Positions 57,281 through 64,000 of a stretch of DNA of 64,000 bases are shown one piece after another. A model generated the notes under the pieces. It was given only the letters and a program-made list of their open reading frames with translations, did not search any database and had not been told where the DNA came from. This DNA is from Niabella aurantiaca DSM 17617 (GTDB lineage Bacteria; Bacteroidota; Bacteroidia; Chitinophagales; Chitinophagaceae). The position numbers were made by a program, and so were the translations under genes. The stretch covers positions 62,001-126,000 of the forward strand of contig NZ_KB893637.1 of NCBI RefSeq assembly GCF_000374125.1, given 5' to 3'. Within the stretch, counting starts at the first letter, position 1, and each line of letters opens with the position of its first letter.

Positions 57281-57313
57281 TTTGTGCGGCAGTGCAAAAG
57301 TTACGTATCTTAG
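57281..57313 (+). promoter_or_regulatory. Putative fucosidase promoter
   Basis: TTTG at 57281-57284, a 21-nt spacer, and TATCTTAG at 57306-57313, which differs from TAnnTTTG in one base. It ends 17 bp before the ATG at 57331. Confidence 0.45.
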
Positions 57314-57330
57314 CCGTAACCTTGTTATTT

Positions 57331-59130
57331 ATGAAGTTAAAGATCGTTTTTTACCTTTCATGGATGGCGCTTGCCACCTTGTCTGCAAATGCACAGGCCA
57401 CAGCAACGGCACAAAAAACAAAATGGTTTACTGATGCCCGTTTTGGCATGTTTATTCACTGGGGGTTGTACAGTGCAGCTGAGGGTATGTGGAAGGGGGA
57501 ACGCCTGCGGTATGGAAATAACTATGCGGAGTGGATCCGCTACCGCAACCGTATTTCGAAGGAGGAATATGGAACGCTGGCGAAGCGGTTCGACTGGAAC
57601 CGGATCAACCCTGAAGAATGGGTGCTGCTGGCAAAAAAAGCCGGTATGAAATACATCACCATCACCTCCAAACATCACGATGGGGTGGCACTCTGGAACA
57701 GTAAGGTAAGTGATTATAATCTTACAAAGCTGAGCGGCACCAACCGCGACGTGATCCGGGAGCTGGCGGTGGCCTGTAAAAAACACGGGATCAAGCTGGG
57801 CTTTTATTATTCGCACTGGGTGGATTGGGACCATCCTTACGGATGGGACCATAATAAGGAGCTGACCGGCATTAAGGACGAAGACTATGACCGGTACTGG
57901 CAGGAGAAAGTAATTCCACAACTGAGGGAATTATTGACCAATTATGGCGACATTGCCATGTTCTGGTTTGATATGTGGCTGAACTATAAAAAGACCGTGG
58001 TAAAGAAAGAACAACTGGACCAGGTGGTCCGGCTGATCCGGGAGCTGCAGCCAAACTGCCTCATTAATTCCAGGATCGGGTTGCCGGCATCGGACCCCGG
58101 TGTGGATTTTGAATCAAAGGGCGATAACGAATTCGGTTCCGCCTATACGGAACATCCCTGGGAAACCTCGGGTACCATTGCACATTCCTGGGGATATTAT
58201 GGACAGGAGAATGAGTGGAAATCGACCAGCCAGCTGCTACAGTCATTGATCGGCAATGTGAGCCTGAACGGCGATTTTACATTGAACATCGGACCCCGCG
58301 CAGACGGGTCGGTGCCTTATGAAGGGGTGCGCCGCCTGGAAGATATGGGCAAATGGCTGTCGAAGAACGGTGAGGCCATCTATGGCTGTACCGGATTGGA
58401 GCTGCGTGCCGGCCAGCACGACTGGGGACGGATCACCACAAAGCGGGTCCATAAGAAGCAGCTGGTGTACCTGCATGTATATAACTGGCCGCTGGATAAA
58501 GTGCTGCGTCTTTCGGGCATTTTGTCCCGGCCGGAAAAAGCGGAGCTGATCACAGACGCGGGCCGGAAGCCGTTGAAATTTGTTCAGCAGGGACCCTTGA
58601 CGCACATCCATCTGCCCCAACAGGCCGGCGACCGGTTTGTTTCGGTAATTGTGCTCCGGTACCCGGAGCCTGTGGAAGTGGATGGCGAGATGGTGGCGGA
58701 AGCAGGCTTTGGCGGCTTTCCGCTCAGCAGCTCCAATGTATGGGAAAATACGGCAGCGTATAAACGGGTAAAATACGACGGGCTCCGTCCGGCGCATTTT
58801 ATTATTGATAAAGAAGGCGCATTGACCTGGGAAGTGTACATACCCGAGGCCGGCAACTATGCTGCAGACCTCTCTTATCATAACCATTCAAAAGCGCCCA
58901 TCGGCGTTCAGTTGCTGGTTACCGGGCAGCGCCTGGAGCAGCAGTTGAAACCATCCGGAACCATAGTGGCAGAGCCGCATTCCAGCTATACGGAAGAATT
59001 TGCGGATACCCGCCTGGGCCAGCTGCGTTTTTCGGACGCGGGTTTTTACCAGCTTACTTTCAAAGCAGCTGTAAAAGAGGGCGGACCGCTGTTGCTGAAC
59101 CGGGTCTGGATTCAAAAGGTAGCCCAATAA
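57331..59130 (+). CDS. Alpha-L-fucosidase, GH29
   Basis: 599 residues from the ATG at 57331; a longer frame opening at 57277 adds 18 residues and crosses the promoter. A signal peptide (about 1-21, ending SANAQ) exports it. The GH29 domain begins KWFTDARFGMFIHWGLYSAAEG, continues with YITITSKHHDGVALWNSKVSDYN and KLGFYYSHWVDWDHPYGW, and has the nucleophile Asp in IAMFWFDMWLN (about 213). ENEWKSTSQLLQSLIGNVSLNGDFTLNIGPRADG is another conserved part. The C-terminal part (about 470-599) is a beta-rich accessory domain. It removes terminal fucose from glycans. No other carbohydrate genes or susC/susD pair lie next to it. Confidence 0.95.
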   Translation: MKLKIVFYLSWMALATLSANAQATATAQKTKWFTDARFGMFIHWGLYSAAEGMWKGERLRYGNNYAEWIRYRNRISKEEYGTLAKRFDWNRINPEEWVLLAKKAGMKYITITSKHHDGVALWNSKVSDYNLTKLSGTNRDVIRELAVACKKHGIKLGFYYSHWVDWDHPYGWDHNKELTGIKDEDYDRYWQEKVIPQLRELLTNYGDIAMFWFDMWLNYKKTVVKKEQLDQVVRLIRELQPNCLINSRIGLPASDPGVDFESKGDNEFGSAYTEHPWETSGTIAHSWGYYGQENEWKSTSQLLQSLIGNVSLNGDFTLNIGPRADGSVPYEGVRRLEDMGKWLSKNGEAIYGCTGLELRAGQHDWGRITTKRVHKKQLVYLHVYNWPLDKVLRLSGILSRPEKAELITDAGRKPLKFVQQGPLTHIHLPQQAGDRFVSVIVLRYPEPVEVDGEMVAEAGFGGFPLSSSNVWENTAAYKRVKYDGLRPAHFIIDKEGALTWEVYIPEAGNYAADLSYHNHSKAPIGVQLLVTGQRLEQQLKPSGTIVAEPHSSYTEEFADTRLGQLRFSDAGFYQLTFKAAVKEGGPLLLNRVWIQKVAQ

Positions 59131-59139
59131 GGCGGTACT

Positions 59140-60252
59140 TTATTGTGTTTTCCGGTAATTGCGGATGGCGAGAGCATTGAGGCCAATTGCAAACAATAAT
59201 TCAAAAACAAGGATCGGTAAAACATCACTGAAGGTGCTCCCCTTCAGGATGATCATGCGGACCGCTTTCATAAAATGGGTAATGGGCAGGAAGGTGGCTA
59301 TGGTTCTTGCCCAAACCGGCATACTGTCTACGGCTGTGAACAGCCCGCTCATTAAGACAAAGATCATGATAAAAAAGAACGCGATAAACATCGATTGCAA
59401 TTGGTTATTGCTGATGGTGGATACCAGCAATCCGAAGCCCAGCAACGCCATCAGGTACACCGCAGCAAGCAGGTATAAGAGGAGGATACTGCCCAGTGGG
59501 ATGATGCCGTAAAAGAGCCGGGCTACCAGCAGCCCGATGGTCAAAACGATCATGCCAACCACCCAGAAGGGGATCAGCTTTCCTAAAATGAACTGCCATT
59601 TTTTTATGGGGGTTACGTTGATCTGCTCAATGGTACCGATCTCTTTTTCCCGTACAATGTTCAGGGAAGAAAGAAATCCTCCGACCAGGGTAAGCAGCAA
59701 TACCAATACACCCGGCACAATATACCAGGTAAACTTTTGATGAGGGTTGAACCAGGCGGAGGAAGCAATATCGATGATTGCCGGGGCCACGGGCTGTCTG
59801 TTGCTCATGAGCCGGATGTCCTGGTTAAAGTCCCTGATAACGGCCAGCAGATAGGCCGTGCCGATCCCGGATTTTGTGCCGTTAATGGCGTCGGCAGTAA
59901 CGTTGAGGGACTGGTTGCCTTCTTTTATAAGATGGCGCTCAAAAGAGGGAGGTATTTCAAGAACGATATCGGCTTTGCCGTTCTCCAGGCTGAACAGGGC
60001 CTGCTTGTAGGCCGGGGCTACTGTCACGATCTTAAAATAACCGGATGCACCCAGTTTGGTGATCAGCTTCTGTGTGTAGGCGCTGTGGTCCTGATCAACG
60101 ATCGCAACGTTGATGTTCTTTACATCCAGGTCCATGGCCAGCGGCAGTATTCCCAGCTGGATGACCGGAAGCAGAAACATCATGACCAGGATGGTCTTGT
60201 CCCGGAACATCTGGCGGAACTCTTTCTGCAGTAAAAAACGAAGTGTTCTCAT
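59140..60252 (-). CDS. ABC transporter permease (ABC-2, YbhR/YbhS-like), second copy
   Basis: 370 residues. The start overlaps the stop of the first permease gene (ATGA), so a much longer open frame upstream is not used. The N-terminal helix is LLQKEFRQMFRDKTILVMMFLLPVIQLGIL. A long periplasmic loop follows (about 50-175), and then five helices (about 180-360: VLVLLLTLVGGFLSSLNIVREKEIGTIEQINVTPIKKWQFILGK and so on). REKEIGTIEQINVTP is the family's cytoplasmic coupling motif. It pairs with the other permease to export a substrate across the inner membrane. It ends 9 bp from the convergent fucosidase gene. Confidence 0.9.
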   Translation of the reverse strand: MRTLRFLLQKEFRQMFRDKTILVMMFLLPVIQLGILPLAMDLDVKNINVAIVDQDHSAYTQKLITKLGASGYFKIVTVAPAYKQALFSLENGKADIVLEIPPSFERHLIKEGNQSLNVTADAINGTKSGIGTAYLLAVIRDFNQDIRLMSNRQPVAPAIIDIASSAWFNPHQKFTWYIVPGVLVLLLTLVGGFLSSLNIVREKEIGTIEQINVTPIKKWQFILGKLIPFWVVGMIVLTIGLLVARLFYGIIPLGSILLLYLLAAVYLMALLGFGLLVSTISNNQLQSMFIAFFFIMIFVLMSGLFTAVDSMPVWARTIATFLPITHFMKAVRMIILKGSTFSDVLPILVFELLFAIGLNALAIRNYRKTQ

Positions 60253-61355
60253 GCTAATCTGATTTTGAACCGTTTTACAGTGATGGTTAATAACAGCGTG
60301 GTCATGATGCAGAGCATCAGCATTTCTTTCCAGACGTATGCGATTCCCAGTCCCTTCAGCATTACCGCTTTTACGGCCGCGTAATACCATTTGGCCGGAA
60401 TGAGGTTGGAGATCCACTGGAAGATTAACGGCATATTCTCCAGGGGAAAAATAAACCCGGTAAAAATGATGGTAGGCAACATCAGGCCCATCATTGAAAT
60501 GAGTAATGCCACCTGCTGGGAGCTGGTTGCATTGGAGATCAGCAGCCCGAAGGAAAGGCTGGTGATAATGAACAGCAAGGTGATCAAAAACAACAATAAA
60601 AGACTTCCGGCTACCGGAACGTTTAAAACATAAACGGCCAGCAGCAGGATGATTGAGAAGTTGGCCAGGGACAGCACCAGGAACGGAACTGCTTTGGCAA
60701 CCAATACCATTACCGGTTTGAACGGAGATACGAGCAGGACCTCCATGGTACCGGTCTCTTTTTCCCGGACAACGGCTACAGAGGTCAATGCGGTGCAAAC
60801 GATCATCAATATGAGCGCCAATACGCCTGGTACATAGTTAATGGAACCATTTCCTTCTTCATTGTATAGCATGCGCAGTTCCGGTGTAATGGTAAGGGGG
60901 GCGGGAGCCATTGCCTGGTGCTCCCGCTGAAAGTCCTGTACAATGGCACTGATGTACTGCGCAATGGTTTTTGAAATATTGGGTTCTGACCCGTCTGTAA
61001 GCACCTGGAGCGTTGCATGCCGCGCTTTGATAAAATCACTGCTGAATCCGGAAGGGAAGACCAGCGCCGCTTTGATATTGCCTTTTTTGAATTCTTTTTC
61101 TATTGCGGTGGGGGATAGCTGCTTTTCCTGCACATTGAAAAAGGCTGCCGATCTCAGCTTGGCGGTAAGCTGCTGCGCCAGCGGATCAACAGAACCATTC
61201 ATGATGACAAGGTCCGCATTTTTGACTTCACTCGTCAGGGCATAGCCAAACAGCAGGATCTGCACCAGGGGCAGCCCGAACAGGATGAGGAGCGTGCGCC
61301 TGTCGCGGAAGACATGGTAGAATTCTTTGCGGATAAAAACGAATAGCTGTTTCAT
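60249..61355 (-). CDS. ABC transporter permease (ABC-2, YbhS/YbhR-like), first copy
   Basis: 368 residues, same architecture as the next gene: first helix LLILFGLPLVQILLFGYALTSE (about 22-43), a long periplasmic loop (about 45-170), then helices from VLALILMIVCTALTSVAVVREKETGTMEVLLVSPFKPVMVLVAK. REKETGTMEVLLVSP is the coupling motif. The last helices include PTIIFTGFIFPLENMPLIFQWIS. Together with the second permease it forms the membrane channel of a ybhGFSR-like exporter. A 57-bp gap separates it from the ATPase gene before it. Confidence 0.9.
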   Translation of the reverse strand: MKQLFVFIRKEFYHVFRDRRTLLILFGLPLVQILLFGYALTSEVKNADLVIMNGSVDPLAQQLTAKLRSAAFFNVQEKQLSPTAIEKEFKKGNIKAALVFPSGFSSDFIKARHATLQVLTDGSEPNISKTIAQYISAIVQDFQREHQAMAPAPLTITPELRMLYNEEGNGSINYVPGVLALILMIVCTALTSVAVVREKETGTMEVLLVSPFKPVMVLVAKAVPFLVLSLANFSIILLLAVYVLNVPVAGSLLLLFLITLLFIITSLSFGLLISNATSSQQVALLISMMGLMLPTIIFTGFIFPLENMPLIFQWISNLIPAKWYYAAVKAVMLKGLGIAYVWKEMLMLCIMTTLLLTITVKRFKIRLA

Positions 61356-61412
61356 TCTTTTGCTGATTAACGATCATTTACGTGCGGCGATCCATAACCG
61401 GTCCCTCTGCCT

Positions 61413-62195
61413 TTAAGAGTCGCTTCGCCGGGCGGTCCTGGCCAGCCTGTAAAATACTTCATCCATATTGTCGCAGGCGAACCGCTGCTTCAGATGGGCG
61501 GGCGTATCCAGCGCCTCTATTTTCCCGTCTACCATAATGGTTATCCTGTTGCAGTATTCTGCTTCATCCATGTAATGGGTGGTTACAAAAATGGTAACGC
61601 CGGTTCCGGCCGCTTCATAGATCATATCCCAGAACTGGCGGCGGGTTACCGGGTCAACACCCCCGGTAGGCTCGTCCAGGAAAACGATCCGCGGCTGATG
61701 GAACATCGCTACGGCAAACGCCAGCTTCTGTTTCCAGCCCAGGGGCAGTGCGCCCACGAGTTTGGAGGCTTCATTTTCCAGGCCGAGCGACCGGATCAGT
61801 GCGGGCCCCCTTTCTTTAATGACCTTATCCGCAACCCCATAGATCCCTCCGAAGAAGGTTATATTTTCCAGTGGTGTAAGATCATCGTACAGGGAAAACT
61901 TCTGGCTCATGTACCCGATATGTTGTTTGATTTTTTCCTGTTGCCGGTACACATCAAACCCCGCGACGGTAGCATGACCAGAGCTTGGGTAGGAGAGGCC
62001 GCACAACATGCGCATGGCTGTGGTCTTTCCGGCACCGTTCGCACCCAGGAAACCGAAGATCTCGCCTGGATTGACATGGAAGCTGATCCGGTCTACGGCC
62101 ACGAAATCGCCGAATTTCTTGGTGAGTTCCTTGCATTCAATGGCTGCACCTGCTGCGGCAGGCGATGACGGTTTAAGATTGATCTGCGGATCCAT
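61413..62195 (-). CDS. ABC transporter ATPase, second of a pair
   Basis: 260 residues. Walker A is GANGAGKTT (about 53-61), the Q-loop lies in MSQKFSLYDDLT, the signature is LPLGWKQKLA (degenerate LSGG, as in the C-terminal half of YbhF), and Walker B is IVFLDEPTGGVDP with TTHYMDEAEYC as switch. It binds and hydrolyses ATP to drive export through the two permeases. It overlaps the previous ATPase gene by 23 bp. In E. coli both ATPase halves are one protein (YbhF); here they are separate genes. Confidence 0.93.
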   Translation of the reverse strand: MDPQINLKPSSPAAAGAAIECKELTKKFGDFVAVDRISFHVNPGEIFGFLGANGAGKTTAMRMLCGLSYPSSGHATVAGFDVYRQQEKIKQHIGYMSQKFSLYDDLTPLENITFFGGIYGVADKVIKERGPALIRSLGLENEASKLVGALPLGWKQKLAFAVAMFHQPRIVFLDEPTGGVDPVTRRQFWDMIYEAAGTGVTIFVTTHYMDEAEYCNRITIMVDGKIEALDTPAHLKQRFACDNMDEVFYRLARTARRSDS

Positions 62196-63168
62196 ATTGC
62201 AATGAATTTGTAGTGGTCAGCCGTATAAAGCTGTCTTCGATGGAAGGCGCGATGCGTTGAACGGTTACCTGGTCATGTCCTTTTGCTGTTGCATATTCCC
62301 GGATCAATGCCAGGTCATCGCCGGTATGCGGCCCCAACGTTACGTGCAGCAGGTCCCCGAAAGCGTAGCAGCTTTCTGCCTGGGTCCAGGACCTAAGGTC
62401 TTTTAACAGGGTATAGATCGATGCGGCTTTGACCGCGTATAGTTTTACAGGAAAGGTATCGGTGATCTGTGAAGGCGTGCCGATATTGAGGAGCTGCCCG
62501 TTCTGGATAAGGGCTATGCGATCACAGCGCACCGCTTCCTCCATATACGGCGTGGACACGAGTATGGTAATGCCCTGCCGTTTTAATTGCTGCAGCATTT
62601 CCCAGAACTCTCTTCGTGATACTACATCCACGCCGGTGGTGGGCTCATCCAGGAACAACACTGTTGGTCTGTGAACCAGCGCACAGCACAGGGCAAGCTT
62701 TTGCTTCATCCCACCGGAAAGCTTTCCGGCCCTGCGATCGCTGAAGGGTTTGATCTGGTCGTAAATGTCTTTTATCAGTTCGTAATGGGCGGCCACGCTT
62801 GTTCCGAAAAGCGTGGCAAAGAATGTCAGATTCTCCTCAACGGTCAGATCCTGGTAAAGGGAGAATTTACCGGGCATATACCCAACTGAGCTGCGGATCT
62901 GTTTGTAGTCTTTTACCACATCGTATCCGGATACCCGGGCCTGCCCTTTATCGGCCTGCAAGAGGGTGGTGAGGATGCGGAACAATGTTGTTTTTCCTGC
63001 GCCATCCGGACCGATCAATCCGAAAAGCTCCCCTTTTTTTACCTCGAACGATACATCCCGCAATGCGTTTACTGCCCCTTTGTTATAGCTTTTGCTTATA
63101 TGATCTGCTATAATGGGCATATCTGCATGATCTGCTGCGGGGGCACTATTGGGGTTATTTTTTTTCAT
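62173..63168 (-). CDS. ABC transporter ATPase, first of a pair
   Basis: 331 residues from the Met at 63168 (a Met 6 codons earlier overlaps the HlyD gene more). Walker A is GPDGAGKTT (about 54-62), Q-loop MPGKFSLYQDLT, signature LSGGMKQKLA (intact), Walker B VLFLDEPTTGVD, switch STPYMEEAVRCDRIALI. The C-terminal 90 residues are an accessory domain (FPVKLYAVKAASIYTLLKDL). It heads the ATPase pair of the exporter and overlaps the HlyD gene by 14 bp. Confidence 0.93.
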   Translation of the reverse strand: MKKNNPNSAPAADHADMPIIADHISKSYNKGAVNALRDVSFEVKKGELFGLIGPDGAGKTTLFRILTTLLQADKGQARVSGYDVVKDYKQIRSSVGYMPGKFSLYQDLTVEENLTFFATLFGTSVAAHYELIKDIYDQIKPFSDRRAGKLSGGMKQKLALCCALVHRPTVLFLDEPTTGVDVVSRREFWEMLQQLKRQGITILVSTPYMEEAVRCDRIALIQNGQLLNIGTPSQITDTFPVKLYAVKAASIYTLLKDLRSWTQAESCYAFGDLLHVTLGPHTGDDLALIREYATAKGHDQVTVQRIAPSIEDSFIRLTTTNSLQYGSADQS

Positions 63169-64000
63169 GGAAGAGCACTTCACCATACATGCCGATTTTT
63201 AGATAGCCGTCGTTCCTGACCAGTACTTTTATGGCATAGACCAGGTTGGCCCGCTCATTTTTGGTCTGAATGGTTTTGGGAGTGAATTCGGACTTGTCAC
63301 TGATCCAGCTGATGGACCCGGTGTAGCTTTTGTAGGATTGATCGCCATTGTCGATACGAACGGTTACCGGCTGTCGTATTTTAAGGGCCGGTAACTGATC
63401 GCCGGTTATATAAGCTCTGAGCGTGAGGGTGTCGAGGTTGGCGATCTTATACAGTGGTTTTCCGATGGTGGTCATTTCACCCTGCAGGGCATATTTGGTA
63501 AGCACAGTGCCTGCAACCGGGTTCATGATCTGGCCTTTTTCTACCTGTAATTGTGTCTGGGCCTTTGCTTTTTCAAGAGGCGCCCGTTCGCTGAGGATGG
63601 TCCTGTTTTTTGTAGCTGCATTTGCGGTGTACAGGCGGATCTGCTGACGGGTGACGGCCATTTGTTTTTTTGCCTGTGTGATCTGTGCCTCCATATCATC
63701 CAGTTGTTTTTGCGGTGCGGCGGCGGCGGTAACGAGGTTTTGCAGGCGGTGCCGCTCTTTATCCAGGTTTTGCAAATGTGCTTCCTGCGCCGCCAGCTGG
63801 CGTTGTGCTACCTGTATCTCCTGCAGGGGAGATACCACCCGCTGTTGAAGGGAGCTGATCGTTGCCTGGGTCTGCTCCTGCTGAAGTTTTTGCAACGCAA
63901 CATCGATTTGCCCGACTACCTGGTGGTATTGAAGCACATCGCCTTCCTGGATGCCGAACTGAAGAAGCGTTCCGGTCTGTTCTGCGGATACGATAACCTC
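63155..64000 (-). CDS. Membrane fusion protein (HlyD/YbhG-like), N-terminus cut by the window
   Basis: The frame is open to the window edge, so the N-terminus lies beyond 64000. The visible 281 residues begin with a lipoyl/biotinyl-like strand (VIVSAEQTGTLLQFGIQEGD), then a long coiled-coil hairpin (about 40-140, QLDDMEAQITQAKKQMAVTRQQI), the second lipoyl half (KGQIMNPVAGTVLTKYALQGEM), and a beta-barrel domain (LRAYITGDQLPALKIRQPVTVRID). It links the inner-membrane ABC pump to an outer-membrane channel. It is the first visible gene of the exporter operon. Confidence 0.9.
   Translation of the reverse strand, partial: EVIVSAEQTGTLLQFGIQEGDVLQYHQVVGQIDVALQKLQQEQTQATISSLQQRVVSPLQEIQVAQRQLAAQEAHLQNLDKERHRLQNLVTAAAAPQKQLDDMEAQITQAKKQMAVTRQQIRLYTANAATKNRTILSERAPLEKAKAQTQLQVEKGQIMNPVAGTVLTKYALQGEMTTIGKPLYKIANLDTLTLRAYITGDQLPALKIRQPVTVRIDNGDQSYKSYTGSISWISDKSEFTPKTIQTKNERANLVYAIKVLVRNDGYLKIGMYGEVLFHEKK

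Noticed and set aside
60253-60798. Long N-terminal extension of the second permease
   Set aside because: The extra 182 codons overlap the first permease gene. The ATGA overlap at 60249-60252 gives the family-typical N-terminus.

Overview
The window reads as chromosomal DNA of a member of the phylum Bacteroidota, most likely the family Chitinophagaceae; the genus cannot be fixed from sequence alone. Signs of this are Bacteroidota-type promoters (-7 box TAnnTTTG, sometimes with a -33 TTTG), few purine-rich Shine-Dalgarno sites before starts, many lipoproteins with an L-x-x-C lipobox, a tamB-tamL pair (TamL is the lipoprotein form of TamA found in this phylum), a porin of the Bacteroidota 'putative porin' type, and DUF3347 and haem-binding-domain proteins. 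I see no phage, no intact insertion sequence, no CRISPR array and no tRNA or rRNA gene. It looks like a housekeeping backbone with small accessory islands.

Layout. 1-2.0 kb: cell-envelope proteins on the minus strand (a partial beta-barrel, an OmpA-like lipoprotein, an unknown secreted protein). 1.9-2.06 kb: a possible small structured RNA or leader with its own terminator. 2.2-8.9 kb: DNA repair and replication, uvrA convergent with dnaE. 9-15.5 kb: an NlpC/P60 lipoprotein, a repeat-rich gap, a flippase, an M1 peptidase and a divergent peptide-binding lipoprotein. 15.8-23 kb: sucC, a coiled-coil secreted protein, purine nucleoside phosphorylase with a porin, then a HMA-like protein, a TlpA thioredoxin and a PepSY membrane protein. 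23.2-25.7 kb: LacI and AraC regulators and a DUF983 protein. 25.8-30 kb: an S9 peptidase, then an A/T-richer stretch with a nucleotidyltransferase and an unknown lipoprotein. 30.3-33.6 kb: rpsA with promoter and terminator, then a sigma factor with a 4-helix membrane partner. 33.8-38.6 kb: a Crp/Fnr regulator, an SMR exporter, an AraC regulator, a DUF417 protein, the wreck of a second SMR gene, a serine hydrolase and a small lipoprotein.

38.8-45 kb holds the clearest functional island, a copper-handling cluster on the minus strand. It starts from a near-consensus promoter at 45,008-45,038 and runs through a His/Cys-rich secreted protein, a HMA-DUF3347 protein, a DUF3347 lipoprotein, a haem-binding-domain protein and a multicopper oxidase whose C-terminus is a beta-barrel (apparently CopA and CopB fused). 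A TRASH-like metal-binding lipoprotein and a YceI lipoprotein follow. 45.4-46.6 kb is a two-gene alkylation repair unit (Ogt and AlkA-like). 46.8-49.4 kb has an FMN reductase divergent from a SufR-like putative Fe-S regulator, a DinB protein and a small membrane protein.

49.4-56.9 kb is tamB-tamL, where the start of tamL is built from a degenerate intergenic-type repeat. 57.1-59.1 kb has a 50-residue lipoprotein and a GH29 alpha-L-fucosidase. 59.1-64 kb is a ybhGFSR-like ABC exporter operon with two separate ATPases and a membrane fusion protein cut by the window end.

Degenerate repeat tracts recur between genes (10.1-10.6, 15.6, 23.0, 38.6, 40.1, 46.6 and 51.7 kb). The most unusual items are the possible RNA upstream of uvrA, the repeat-derived presequence of TamL, the decayed SMR paralogue, the composition of the copper operon, and the two HMA-like paralogues of which the operon copy has lost a metal ligand.
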